Origin: Clostridia bacterium | GTDB taxonomy: Bacteria > Bacillota > Clostridia > Oscillospirales > Butyricicoccaceae | Assembly: GCA_017396925.1 (NCBI GenBank) | Contig: JAFQKM010000073.1 | Span: forward strand, 1 to 14,132 | Length of the DNA: 14,132 nucleotides | Reading direction: 5' to 3' | In this document: positions 1 through 6,784 of the stretch, one piece after another | How the letters are laid out: each line of letters starts with the position of its first letter | How positions within the stretch are numbered: the stretch's first letter is position 1 | Position numbers and translations under genes: made by a program | The notes under the pieces: model-generated | Told to the model about the DNA's origin: nothing | What the model saw: the letters and a program-made list of their open reading frames with translations, nothing else | Database searches by the model: none

Positions 1-159
1 GCCGGTGGCCACGATCTGTCCGTCGCCGTCGGTCAGATTGACGGTGTATTCGATCTGCTCGTCGTAGTCCAGTTCGGCAGCCTGCAGGAAATCGCGCAGC
101 TTCCGCAGCTTGCGGCCGGTGAACGGCATGCCGTATTCTTCATAAAAACCATAGTCCAT
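1..159 (-). CDS. citC: [Citrate/citramalate lyase] ligase CitC, N-terminal fragment
   Basis: This is a partial gene: only the first 53 codons lie in the window and the rest runs off the left edge. CitC acetylates the thiol of the CitD prosthetic group using acetate and ATP, which makes the lyase active. The start is the ATG at 159-157, preceded by an AAAGGAG ribosome binding site at 174-168 with 8 nt spacing. The visible peptide starts MDYGFYEEYGMPFTG; residues 23-53 (an RDFLQAAEL stretch followed by IEYTVNLTDGDGQIVATG) resemble the opening of the GNAT-like domain at the N-terminus of CitC proteins, where an FL...L helix leads into a VE.FI.VT strand. Its place downstream of citDEF and on the same strand supports the call. 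The similarity is judged from memory of the Klebsiella protein over a short stretch. A different GNAT-domain protein is the alternative. It probably has its own promoter, since a strong terminator follows citF. Confidence 0.72.
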   Translation of the reverse strand, partial: MDYGFYEEYGMPFTGRKLRKLRDFLQAAELDYDEQIEYTVNLTDGDGQIVATG

Positions 160-181
160 AAGAGAGACTCCTTTGGGGAAG

Positions 182-196
182 ATTATATTGATTATA
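182..196 (-). promoter_or_regulatory. Candidate -10 elements of a citC promoter
   Basis: Read on the minus strand, two perfect TATAAT hexamers lie at 196-191 and 187-182, nine bases apart, in a short AT-rich stretch just upstream of citC. Transcription from the first would give a leader of only about 25 nt before the citC start. No convincing -35 hexamer sits at 16-18 bp spacing, so the call rests on the -10 match and on the need for a start site after the citF terminator. Confidence 0.4.
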
Positions 197-591
197 ACGC
201 AAATCCACCAAAAACGGAAGTAGCTGCGAAAGGGGGAGGGAACGAATATTGAATATTGAAAAATAGGGGGCAGCATTCTGAACTGCCGCCGTTCCATTTA
301 AAATCCCCGACCTGACGCGAAGCGTAGGCGGGCCAACCCTGCGGAGGTGTCGATTAAGCCATAGGGCACCCGGCCGTGATTGCATTTTTTGCCGAGCAGA
401 TCGGAGCCGGACATTGGACCTACGGATCCGTCCGGCTGGGGGTCAAGGGGCGTAGCCCCTGCGATTTTTGCCTACTTTGCATCGGGGCAAAGTAGGGGCG
501 GGGTTTGGGGCGACAGCGCCCATACAGGCATGAATGGAGCCTTATGGATTCTTTTGCAAACACCATTTCGCCAAGTGCGCGCTTGCTTTAT
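197..591. other. Long non-coding interval with modular inverted repeats
   Basis: No reading frame in this stretch looks like a real gene. Near the citC side there is a short AT-rich tandem (GAATATT repeated, about 244-257). From about 310 to 515 the sequence becomes GC-rich and full of inverted repeats: ACGC/GCGT around GAA (about 313-323), AGCCGGAC at 405-412 facing GTCCGGCT at 430-437 with the palindrome ACGGATCCGT at 422-431 across its right half, and the two hairpins listed separately at 446-496. The pattern looks like dispersed REP/BIME-type elements of the genome rather than a gene remnant. No riboswitch or RNA gene was recognised. Confidence 0.6.
446..496. repeat. Paired GC-rich hairpin unit, REP-like
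   Basis: Two perfect hairpins lie side by side. The first is AGGGGC (446-451), loop GTA, GCCCCT (455-460). The second is CCTACTTTGC (471-480), loop ATCGGG, GCAAAGTAGG (487-496). The AT-rich linker between them contains a T run (465-469). The first hairpin plus this T run resembles a weak plus-strand terminator, but no plus-strand gene lies upstream. A tandem hairpin unit with a GCAAAGTA core also occurs at 5182-5323, which suggests a family of dispersed elements. This is inference; copy number in the genome was not testable. Confidence 0.5.
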
Positions 592-624
592 AAAAAAAGA
601 GGAAGACCGGGGTCTTCCTCTTTT
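592..624 (-). terminator. Rho-independent terminator of the citDEF end of the cluster
   Basis: AAAAGAGGAAGACC at 595-608 is perfectly complementary to GGTCTTCCTCTTTT at 611-624, giving a 13-bp stem with a CGGG tetraloop. On the minus strand the stem is followed by seven T residues (598-592). It starts 13 nt after the citF stop codon, so it ends the main transcript. The A-rich/U-rich base of the stem could also allow some function in the opposite direction. Confidence 0.9.
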
Positions 625-637
625 GAAAGGATCGATT

Positions 638-2050
638 TTACTTTACAGCCTTGATGGTATCCAGCAGGGTGCCGTCACGGTACATGACGTGGGCAACGAC
701 CTTGTCGGTCAGCTGAACAGGCTTGGGTGTACCGGCGATCTCTTCGGCCATACGCTTGAGGTCTTCGATCTCGACGACAGGCAGCTTGGCCTTCTTGAGG
801 GCTTCCTTCAGCTCCTGATTCTTGCCGTACTTGGTATTGACAGCGATACCGCGCTGGGTGACGACGACGTCGACGGTCGAGCCGGGGGTCGAGGTGCAGA
901 GGCACTTTTCGACGACCAGGGGCAGACGGGCACGGATCAGGGGAGCGATGATCATGGTCAGCTTTGCGCCGGCAGCGGTGTCGCTGTGGCCGCCCGAACC
1001 GCCCATGATGTAGCCGTTACTGTCGGTATGGACATTGACGCCGAAGTCGAGGTCGACCTGTGTGGCGCCCAGCAGAACGACGTCGAGGTTATCGACAGCC
1101 GCGCTCTTGCCGCTGACACCGGCGTAATGGGTTGCTGTGACTTCCATGTGCTTGGGGTTCTCGCGGATCGACTGAACAGCATCCAGGTCGAAGCACTGAA
1201 CGTCGAGCAGAGCCTGGAAGCAGCCGTTGTTGAGCATCTCGACCATATACTTGGTGATGCCGCCCATGCCGTAGCTGCCCTTGATGCCCTTGGCCAGCAT
1301 GATGTCCTGAACATACTTGGCGGTGGCCAGTGTGGCGCCGCCGGCACCGGTCTGGAAGGAGAAACCGTCCTTGAGCAGGCCGGAAGCTTCGATGACCTTG
1401 GCAGCATAGTCGGCCATCTTCAGACCGACGGGGTCACGGGTGATCTTGGTGGTACCCGAAACGATACCGGCAGGATTGCCGATCTGATCGACCTCGACAA
1501 CATAGTCGACATAGATCTCGGAGATCGAGAAATCGACCAGAGGATGGGGAACCAGATTATCGGTGATGACGACGACCTTGTCGGCATTCATGGCATCGGC
1601 AAAGGCATAGCCCATCGAGCCGCAGGCCGACTTGCCGTATTTACCGGTGCAGTTGCCCATGTCGTCGGCGGTGGGGGCAGCGATAAAGGCGACGTCGATG
1701 TGGGATGTGCCCTTCTCCATGTCGGAGGGACGGCCGCCGTGGGTGCGGAAGATGACCGGCTTTTCCATCAGGCCTTCGCAGATGGCCTTGCCGACCTTAC
1801 CGCCCATGTAGTTGCACTCGATGCCGGTGACAACGCCGTTCTTGACGTGGCCGATGATGGGCTCGTGTACATCAAAGACCGAGCTGGCATTGACGGTCAG
1901 ATCCTTGTAGCCCAGCTCGGCGATGGCTTCCAGGACCATATTGAGGACAAAGTCGCCGTTGCGCATGTGGTGGTGGAAGGAGATGGTCATACCATCCTTC
2001 AGACCGACCTTCTGAACGGCTTCCTTGATCGAATTAACAAGCTTACTCAT
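638..2050 (-). CDS. citF: Citramalate/citrate lyase alpha subunit (CoA/ACP transferase)
   Basis: 470 residues. CitF exchanges the acetyl group on the carrier protein CitD for citramalate (or citrate), releasing acetate and forming the acyl-carrier thioester that CitE then cleaves. Recognisable family stretches are LKDGMTISFHHHMRNGD (17-33), the glycine-rich GGSGGHSDTAAGAKL (350-364) and GSTVDVVVTQRGIAVN (390-405). The ATG overlaps the last codons of citE by 8 nt and has a GGAGGT site at 2066-2061, so it is translationally coupled. Classical citrate lyase alpha subunits are about 510 residues and carry roughly 40 extra N-terminal residues that are absent here; the strong ribosome binding site argues that this shorter start is real. 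Its position with glutamate mutase and methylaspartase genes makes (S)-citramalate the likely substrate rather than citrate. The sequence alone does not distinguish the two. Confidence 0.95.
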   Translation of the reverse strand: MSKLVNSIKEAVQKVGLKDGMTISFHHHMRNGDFVLNMVLEAIAELGYKDLTVNASSVFDVHEPIIGHVKNGVVTGIECNYMGGKVGKAICEGLMEKPVIFRTHGGRPSDMEKGTSHIDVAFIAAPTADDMGNCTGKYGKSACGSMGYAFADAMNADKVVVITDNLVPHPLVDFSISEIYVDYVVEVDQIGNPAGIVSGTTKITRDPVGLKMADYAAKVIEASGLLKDGFSFQTGAGGATLATAKYVQDIMLAKGIKGSYGMGGITKYMVEMLNNGCFQALLDVQCFDLDAVQSIRENPKHMEVTATHYAGVSGKSAAVDNLDVVLLGATQVDLDFGVNVHTDSNGYIMGGSGGHSDTAAGAKLTMIIAPLIRARLPLVVEKCLCTSTPGSTVDVVVTQRGIAVNTKYGKNQELKEALKKAKLPVVEIEDLKRMAEEIAGTPKPVQLTDKVVAHVMYRDGTLLDTIKAVK

Positions 2051-2924
2051 CGTCTTCTACACCTCCGAAGATAGCCTTTTCCATTTCGATGACCTGCATG
2101 GCGCGGGTAACGATGGGCGCGTCGATCATCTTGCCGCGGAGGGAGACGACGCCCTTGCCCTGTTCCTTGGCGATGCGGATGGTCTCCATGACCTCGTGGG
2201 CATAGTCGATATCGGCCTGTGTGGGGCTGAAGACTTCGTTGATGCCTTCGACGTGGCGGGGAGAGATGGAGGCCTTGCCGGTGAAGCCCAGGCTCTTGGC
2301 AAACTGTGCATCCTTGTAGAGGCCGTCGATATCGTCGACATCGGTAAAGGGGGTGTCGTAGACGTCAACGCCGGCAGCGCGGGCTGCATTGACCATGCGG
2401 CAGCGGGCATAGAAGATCTCGTTGCCTTCCTTGGTGCGCTTGCATCTGAGGTCGGCGGTCAGGTCTTCACCGCCCAGGAAGATGGCGGCAACGCGCTCGT
2501 CGGCCGAGGCAATGTTGAAGGCGTTCTCGACGCCCATAGCGGTCTCGATCAGGGGGATCAGCTTGACGGTATTCTTCTCGATGCCGTGGCGGGCCTCGAC
2601 TTCGGCAATGTAGTCGGAAACGACCTTGACGTCATTGGCGCAGCTGACCTTGGTGGGCATGATCATGCCGGGGCAGAGGGGGATGACCTCGTCGAGGTCC
2701 TTCTGCCAGAAATCGGTTTCGATGGGGTTGATACGGACGATGATCTCGCAGCCCTTATAGTGCAGATGCTTGAGGGCATTGCGGACCAGAATGCGGGCGG
2801 CGTCCTTCTCGGCGGGGGAAACGGCGTCCTCCAGGTCGAGAATGATGCTGTCGGAACCCAGAACATCACCGTTCATCAGCAGATTGGGGGTGTTGCCGGG
2901 GATGAATAACATAGATCTTCTCAT
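2043..2924 (-). CDS. citE: Citramalate/citrate lyase beta subunit (HpcH/HpaI aldolase family)
   Basis: 293 residues, the usual length of CitE. It cleaves citramalyl-ACP to pyruvate and acetyl-ACP (or citryl-ACP to oxaloacetate). The start MRRSMLFIPGNTP is typical, followed by LDLEDAV (29-35), RIN (64-66), LIPLIETAMG with Glu127, and GGEDLTADL with Glu153/Asp154. Glu127 and Asp154 correspond to the Mg2+ ligands of this TIM-barrel family, and KASISPRHV (217-225) is the late conserved loop. It begins 3 nt after the citD stop codon and overlaps citF by 8 nt, so the three lyase subunits should be made together. Proteins of this family also serve as malyl-CoA or citramalyl-CoA lyases, but the adjacent citD and citF point to the ACP-dependent complex. 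Confidence 0.95.
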   Translation of the reverse strand: MRRSMLFIPGNTPNLLMNGDVLGSDSIILDLEDAVSPAEKDAARILVRNALKHLHYKGCEIIVRINPIETDFWQKDLDEVIPLCPGMIMPTKVSCANDVKVVSDYIAEVEARHGIEKNTVKLIPLIETAMGVENAFNIASADERVAAIFLGGEDLTADLRCKRTKEGNEIFYARCRMVNAARAAGVDVYDTPFTDVDDIDGLYKDAQFAKSLGFTGKASISPRHVEGINEVFSPTQADIDYAHEVMETIRIAKEQGKGVVSLRGKMIDAPIVTRAMQVIEMEKAIFGGVEDDE

Positions 2925-2927
2925 AGC

Positions 2928-3194
2928 TTACTTTTCGCCTCCTGCGCGCTTGACGGCGGTTTCGACGCGTGCCTGAATGACGCAGTCGATGGCGCCCTTG
3001 TCGTTGACCGAGACCTTGCCGCTCTCGACGCCCAGCTCGGCCAGAACGGCCTTGATGGTGGCTTCGATCTGCTCGGCAAACTGATTATAGACGACAGATT
3101 CGATCTCGATCTCCAGGGTCTCGCAGGGCTCGACCTTTACGTAAACGTCGCTGGACTCCAGGGTGCCGGCGACGGCGCTGGTATTGATTTTCAT
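2928..3194 (-). CDS. citD: Citramalate/citrate lyase acyl carrier protein (gamma subunit)
   Basis: 88 residues, slightly shorter than the usual 95-98. CitD carries 2'-(5''-phosphoribosyl)-3'-dephospho-CoA, the thiol arm on which acetyl and citramalyl groups are held. The N-terminus MKINTSAVAGTLESSD matches the modified site of known CitD proteins; Ser14 in TLESSD aligns with the attachment serine of the Klebsiella protein. The downstream VSVNDKGAIDCVIQARVETA (61-80) is the conserved C-terminal part. An upstream in-frame ATG would give 125 residues, but that extension runs into the end of cobO and lacks family similarity. The ATG at 3194 with an AGGA site 9 nt upstream keeps the carrier serine at position 14. 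Activation needs CitG, CitX and CitC; partial citC and citG are at the window edges. Confidence 0.95.
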   Translation of the reverse strand: MKINTSAVAGTLESSDVYVKVEPCETLEIEIESVVYNQFAEQIEATIKAVLAELGVESGKVSVNDKGAIDCVIQARVETAVKRAGGEK

Positions 3195-3222
3195 AGTGAA
3201 TCTTCCTCTCTGGTATAAGGGA

Positions 3223-3759
3223 TCATTCTTCGATGCCTTTTCGGCAGGGCATGCCTTCATCGAAGGGGTGCTTTTCCTTGACCATCTTGGTGACATAGTC
3301 GGCACGCTTGAACAGCTCGCTCAGATCCATGCCGTACTGATGGCCGGTGATGACCAGCTCGGTGCCCTGGGGACGGTTGTCCATCACGGCATGGAGGTCT
3401 TCCTTGTCGATGGTGCCCAGGTTATAGGCGTCGATGACCTCGTCGAGGACGACCAGGTCGTAGGCGCCCGAATAATACTTCTCCTTGACGACCTCCCAGG
3501 TCTTGCCCCAAATCTCGCGGAAATGGGCCTGCTGTTCGGGGGTCAGGTTGAAGAGGAAGGGGATCTGGCCTTCGTTGGCGATATACTCGACGCCGGGCAG
3601 ACTGCGGATGACCGAGACCTCGCCCGAATTGGGCTCCTTGAGGAACTGGTAGACCAGCACCTTCATGCCATGACCGACACAGCGGACGATCTGGCCCATG
3701 GCGGCTGTGGTCTTGCCCTTGCCGTCACCGTAATAAAGCTGGATGCAGCCTTTTTCCAT
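3223..3759 (-). CDS. cobO: ATP:corrinoid adenosyltransferase, CobA/CobO/BtuR type
   Basis: 178 residues. It transfers the 5'-deoxyadenosyl group of ATP to the Co(I) of a corrinoid to make adenosylcobalamin. The P-loop GDGKGKTT lies at 11-18, the Walker-B-like VVLDEV at 103-108, VITGH at 136-140, and the family's C-terminal RKGIE signature at 173-177. Length and motif order fit the CobA family rather than the PduO or EutT types. It lies between mal and citD, 28 nt before citD and 76 nt after mal, so it is probably co-transcribed with the lyase genes. Glutamate mutase in the same cluster needs adenosylcobalamin, so a dedicated local supply is the natural reading. A general housekeeping role in cobalamin synthesis cannot be excluded; no other cobalamin genes are in the window. 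Confidence 0.95.
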   Translation of the reverse strand: MEKGCIQLYYGDGKGKTTAAMGQIVRCVGHGMKVLVYQFLKEPNSGEVSVIRSLPGVEYIANEGQIPFLFNLTPEQQAHFREIWGKTWEVVKEKYYSGAYDLVVLDEVIDAYNLGTIDKEDLHAVMDNRPQGTELVITGHQYGMDLSELFKRADYVTKMVKEKHPFDEGMPCRKGIEE

Positions 3760-3789
3760 GGTGTGTGTACTTCCCTTCTGTAGAATGGT

Positions 3790-3819
3790 AAAAGGAGCCC
3801 GGCGGTAAGGCCGGGCTCC
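3790..3819 (-). terminator. Hairpin after mal, likely partial terminator or attenuator
   Basis: GGAGCCCGGC at 3794-3803 pairs perfectly with GCCGGGCTCC at 3810-3819 around a 6-nt loop. On the minus strand a short run of four T residues follows (3793-3790). It sits 16 nt beyond the mal stop codon and before cobO. The stem is strong but the T run is short, so incomplete termination that lowers cobO-citDEF relative to mal is plausible. No separate cobO promoter was recognised. Confidence 0.65.
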
Positions 3820-3835
3820 GGATAGATCAGGTTTT

Positions 3836-5083
3836 TTATGCCTTCTTGGCCTTCATCATAGCCATGATGCGGTTCATTTCGTTGTAAACGATCATGAAGC
3901 CCTCGTCAACACCCATACCGGGCTTAGCGAGGATCTGGTCGGGCTTTGTAGCCATAGCGCAGTTGACGCAGACCTGGCAGGAACGGTCGGTCTCGTTGCA
4001 GGTACCGCCCTGGTAAGCGCCGAAGCCATGCTCCTTGCAGTACAGAACAGCTTCGATGGTGTTGTTGACACCGCCCAGGTCGGGAGTCTTGATCTGAGCC
4101 ATGTGGCCGGCCTTGTTGTCGCAGAAGTAGATAACGTCTTCCAGAGTGTTGCACCACTCGTCGGCAACCAGCTCGACATTGATGCCGCGCTTGTCCAGCT
4201 CTTCACGCAGGCCCTTCAGGCAGAGCATCTGCTTCTCGCGCTCGCCGGCATCCATGGGACCCTCGATGCGCAGCTTGAAGGGCTTGGCAGCCTCTTCCAG
4301 CTCAGCCAGGTAGTCAGCCTGTGCAACGAAGTTGTCGTCGCCGAAGGCCTGGCCGATTGTGCCGTAAACGTCGATGTGCAGGATGGGGGAGTAGCTCTCG
4401 TCGGCGCGCAGCTTGATGATGCGGTCGCTCAGCCACTTGACATAGTCCTTCAGGATGGAACCGTCGCGGCCCAGCTTTGTGTCGACGTTGTTGATCAGAG
4501 CATGGGGCAGGATGTCGGCCTGCTTGATGATCATCTTATCGGAGTTGTCGTAACGGCTGTCGCCCGACTGTGTGAAGACGGGGATGGGCTCCTCGGAAAC
4601 GGTCAGGCCGTACTCGTCGGCAACGACCTCAGCCATCAGACGGTGGCTGGCCTTTGCGACTGCGTCCAGGATGGCCTGAGAAACGCCGTAACGGATGGCT
4701 GTATGCAGCTTCTTGCCGTCGACTTCGATGGCTTCCATCATCTTTGTCAGCTCGCGGAAGTTATCGGCTTCCTTGCCAACCAGAGCGGGCTTGATGTGCT
4801 CTTCGATGACGGGGATGAAGTCCTTGGCCAGGAACAGGGGATCACGGCCGCCTGTGCCGGAGTACTGAACGGCTGCGCAGTCGCCATGAGCGATCTGGCC
4901 GTCTTCCAGAACCAGCATAACAGAGATGGACTCGCCGGCCTGACGAACACCTGTGAAGCCGGGTGTGACAGGCTCGCCGATGTAAGCGGAACCGTCGGCA
5001 ACGGCACCGGCCTTGATGGCCTTCTGGTCGTCAAAATAGAAGCCTGTGCGGCCAGGAGCGCATACTACGTTTACGATTTTCAT
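3836..5083 (-). CDS. mal: Methylaspartate ammonia-lyase
   Basis: 415 residues, close to the 413 of the Clostridium tetanomorphum enzyme. It eliminates ammonia from (2S,3S)-3-methylaspartate to give mesaconate, the second step of the pathway. It belongs to the enolase superfamily. The expected active-site residues are all present: His194 (ILPHALINN), metal ligands Asp238 (HIDVYG), Glu274 (RIEGPMD) and Asp308 (ADEWCN), and the catalytic base Lys332 (QIKTPDLGG). These match the known H194, D238, E273, D307, K331 set with one residue inserted. The C-terminal part is rich in cysteine (CNETDRSCQVCVNC, 362-375). The ATG is preceded by AAGGGAG. It lies downstream of glmE but is separated by 228 bp of repeat sequence, so it may have its own promoter. 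Confidence 0.97.
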   Translation of the reverse strand: MKIVNVVCAPGRTGFYFDDQKAIKAGAVADGSAYIGEPVTPGFTGVRQAGESISVMLVLEDGQIAHGDCAAVQYSGTGGRDPLFLAKDFIPVIEEHIKPALVGKEADNFRELTKMMEAIEVDGKKLHTAIRYGVSQAILDAVAKASHRLMAEVVADEYGLTVSEEPIPVFTQSGDSRYDNSDKMIIKQADILPHALINNVDTKLGRDGSILKDYVKWLSDRIIKLRADESYSPILHIDVYGTIGQAFGDDNFVAQADYLAELEEAAKPFKLRIEGPMDAGEREKQMLCLKGLREELDKRGINVELVADEWCNTLEDVIYFCDNKAGHMAQIKTPDLGGVNNTIEAVLYCKEHGFGAYQGGTCNETDRSCQVCVNCAMATKPDQILAKPGMGVDEGFMIVYNEMNRIMAMMKAKKA

Positions 5084-5110
5084 TTGAAAAACTCCCTTTC
5101 TTTAGGCCCC

Positions 5111-5146
5111 GGGGCGGAAGCTCCGCCCCGAAGCGTTGATTTTATA
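5111..5146 (-). promoter_or_regulatory. Candidate mal promoter -10 and leader hairpin
   Basis: On the minus strand a TATAAA hexamer (5146-5141) lies in an AT-rich patch about 60 nt before the mal start. A TTTAAA or TTAAAA stretch lies at about the right distance for a weak -35. Just downstream in the would-be leader is a hairpin, GGGGCGGA (5111-5118), loop AGC, TCCGCCCC (5122-5129), with no T run after it. It could stabilise the 5' end of a mal transcript or mark where an upstream transcript is processed. Evidence is by eye only. Confidence 0.3.
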
Positions 5147-5162
5147 AAAAGTTGCAAATGGG

Positions 5163-5323
5163 TTTTAAATGATGGGTCCCTGCAAAGTAAATCGCAGATT
5201 TACTTGTAAACGGCACATTTGTGCCGCGCCGGCAATCCGGCGTCGATTTCGGAAGGCTTCGCCGCCCGAAATCTATTTAGATGATGGGAACCCGCAAAGT
5301 AAATCGCAGATTTACTTTGTGGG
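5163..5323. repeat. Duplicated hairpin element between glmE and mal
   Basis: A stretch of about 43 bp at 5163-5205 recurs at 5275-5317 with an offset of exactly 112 bp and only a few mismatches. Each copy contains the inverted pair AAAGTAAATC/GATTTACTT around GCA. In the second copy the stem extends to 15 pairs (5291-5305 with 5309-5323, one G-T) and includes the glmE stop codon at 5314-5312. Between the copies are three more stem-loops: GGCAC/GTGCC (5212-5225), GCCGG/CCGGC (5228-5241) and GATTTCGG/CCGAAATC (5245-5273) with a nested GGC-TTC-GCC. The whole stretch is a chain of five hairpins with no coding potential, similar in style to the unit at 446-496. Confidence 0.75.
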
Positions 5324-6784
5324 ACGACCAACCAGGCGGCCACGGCCGATGGCGTAAACGTCATCGATAACCATCTGGAAGGAAACATCGCGCTTTTCGA
5401 CCTTGGCTCTTTCGGCCAGCTTGTCGTGGTGGAAGGTCTTCAGGTCGTTGTCGAAGGGCAGGTTACCTGTGTTCAGGATACGGACAGCGCCGTCGTTGTC
5501 ACGGGCGGGCAGCATCAGGCCGGCATTGCACTTGGCGGGACCGAAGGGGATGTCGATGATACCTGCGTTGATACCTGCGATGGTACCGACGATGATATCG
5601 CCCTTGCCCAGCTCGATGCAGCGGTCGAGAATGCAGCGTGTCTCGTGCTTGATGATGGCCTTTTCAGCCTCGACGCGTGCGCCGATGACAGCCTGGTCGA
5701 ACAGCATGTTGACGACCTGCTTTGTGGCACGCAGACCCTGTGCGTTGGCTTCCTTTGTGGGAACGCCGGCAGCCTCGTGAGGCGTCTTGACGATGACCTT
5801 TGTGGCCTTGGCCAGAGCGGCTGTGGCAGCACCCCAGGAGATAACACCGAAGGCCTTGGCCTCATCAGCGGGGAAGCCGCCCATCCACTGATGGAAGACG
5901 GTTGTGACATTGACGCCGATATAGCCGAAGCGCTCCAGATATTCGTTGGTCAGCTCTTCCAGTGTGCGGATAGCAGCAACGTCCTGGATCAGGTTACCCA
6001 GCTGGCCGTAGCCAACGGTGATGTTCTTAACGCCCTGCTCGGCAGCGGCCAGAGCCTCGATGATGGCAACGGCGTGGGAGATGCAGGGGGGAACCAGTGT
6101 GCCGGTCAGAGGACCGTAGGGCTCACGGTTGATGGAAACGCCGGCTTCCTCATAGATACCGGTCAGACGGTCGACATACTGCCAGTCGCGCATGGTCTGC
6201 TCGATGGGAATGCTCTTGGCGTAGGGGATGTTGTAGGAGATACCGCCGCCCTCGTAGGAGGTGAAACCACCGGCATAGGTGATCTCGGTCAGCAGACGGG
6301 CATCAGGTGTGCCGTGGCGAACCTGCAGAGGGGTGTCCAGGGCATTGACCAGCTCACGGCAGCCGTAGACGCCGTGGTTGACTGCGGGGAAGCCGTTCAG
6401 GAAGGGACGGTAGTTGCCGTTGGCCATACCTTCCTTTTCGCGGCGGATACCCTCGGCGCAGTTCTCATACTGGTTCTGACGGGTATACGAGTCGATGGTT
6501 GTGGGCAGCAGGTCAGCTTCGCCCTCGTCCTGCAGATGCTTCAGCAGTTCGATGTGGTTTTCGATCAGACCAACACCGGCACGGGGCTGGATCAGGGTAG
6601 CACCGGTCTCCTTGGCCTTGTTCAGCTTGGCCGAGAAGTTCTTGTGCTCGGGCAGAGACTTGTGGAATGCGATTGCATCGTCCAGGTCGACCTGTGCGCC
6701 GGTTTCCCATGTGCCCAGGATTTCCTTACGGACCTTATAGAACTCGTCATCGCTCCATCTTTTATTCTTGATTTCAAATTCCAT
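5312..6784 (-). CDS. glmE: Glutamate mutase (methylaspartate mutase) large subunit E
   Basis: 490 residues, slightly longer than the 483 of Clostridium cochlearium GlmE. With GlmS and adenosylcobalamin it rearranges L-glutamate to (2S,3S)-3-methylaspartate by a radical mechanism. Residues that bind the substrate are visible: Arg68 (QPRAG), Arg102 (SYTRQN), Arg156 (VRHGTPDARLL) and Glu178 (TSYEGGGISYN). They correspond to R66, R100, R149 and E171 of the C. cochlearium enzyme. A few extra residues around 118-128 explain the change in numbering. Other family stretches include REPYGPLTGTLVPP, TTVFHQWMGGFP, KVIVKTPHEA and the C-terminal DVSFQMVIDD. The start overlaps the end of glmL by 11 nt with a GAGGGAG site inside glmL, indicating translational coupling. 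The last codons and the stop lie inside a repeat hairpin, which is unusual. Confidence 0.97.
   Translation of the reverse strand: MEFEIKNKRWSDDEFYKVRKEILGTWETGAQVDLDDAIAFHKSLPEHKNFSAKLNKAKETGATLIQPRAGVGLIENHIELLKHLQDEGEADLLPTTIDSYTRQNQYENCAEGIRREKEGMANGNYRPFLNGFPAVNHGVYGCRELVNALDTPLQVRHGTPDARLLTEITYAGGFTSYEGGGISYNIPYAKSIPIEQTMRDWQYVDRLTGIYEEAGVSINREPYGPLTGTLVPPCISHAVAIIEALAAAEQGVKNITVGYGQLGNLIQDVAAIRTLEELTNEYLERFGYIGVNVTTVFHQWMGGFPADEAKAFGVISWGAATAALAKATKVIVKTPHEAAGVPTKEANAQGLRATKQVVNMLFDQAVIGARVEAEKAIIKHETRCILDRCIELGKGDIIVGTIAGINAGIIDIPFGPAKCNAGLMLPARDNDGAVRILNTGNLPFDNDLKTFHHDKLAERAKVEKRDVSFQMVIDDVYAIGRGRLVGRPTK

Noticed and set aside
140..385. 81-residue minus-strand frame covering the citC leader
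   Set aside because: It overlaps the citC start, the TATAAT promoter elements and repeat sequence, and has no family resemblance. The citC frame with its ribosome binding site explains the region better.
380..2074. 564-residue open frame on the plus strand opposite citF
   Set aside because: It is antisense to a protein with clear CitF motifs, has low-complexity Asp/Gly/Val-rich composition typical of a complement frame of GC-rich coding DNA, and has no recognisable domain.
5171..5317. CRISPR array
   Set aside because: Only two repeat copies 112 bp apart, with structured rather than unique spacer DNA and no cas genes.
5169..5388. Short open frames in the glmE-mal gap on both strands
   Set aside because: They are made of the hairpin repeats and run into glmE in another frame; no coding signal.
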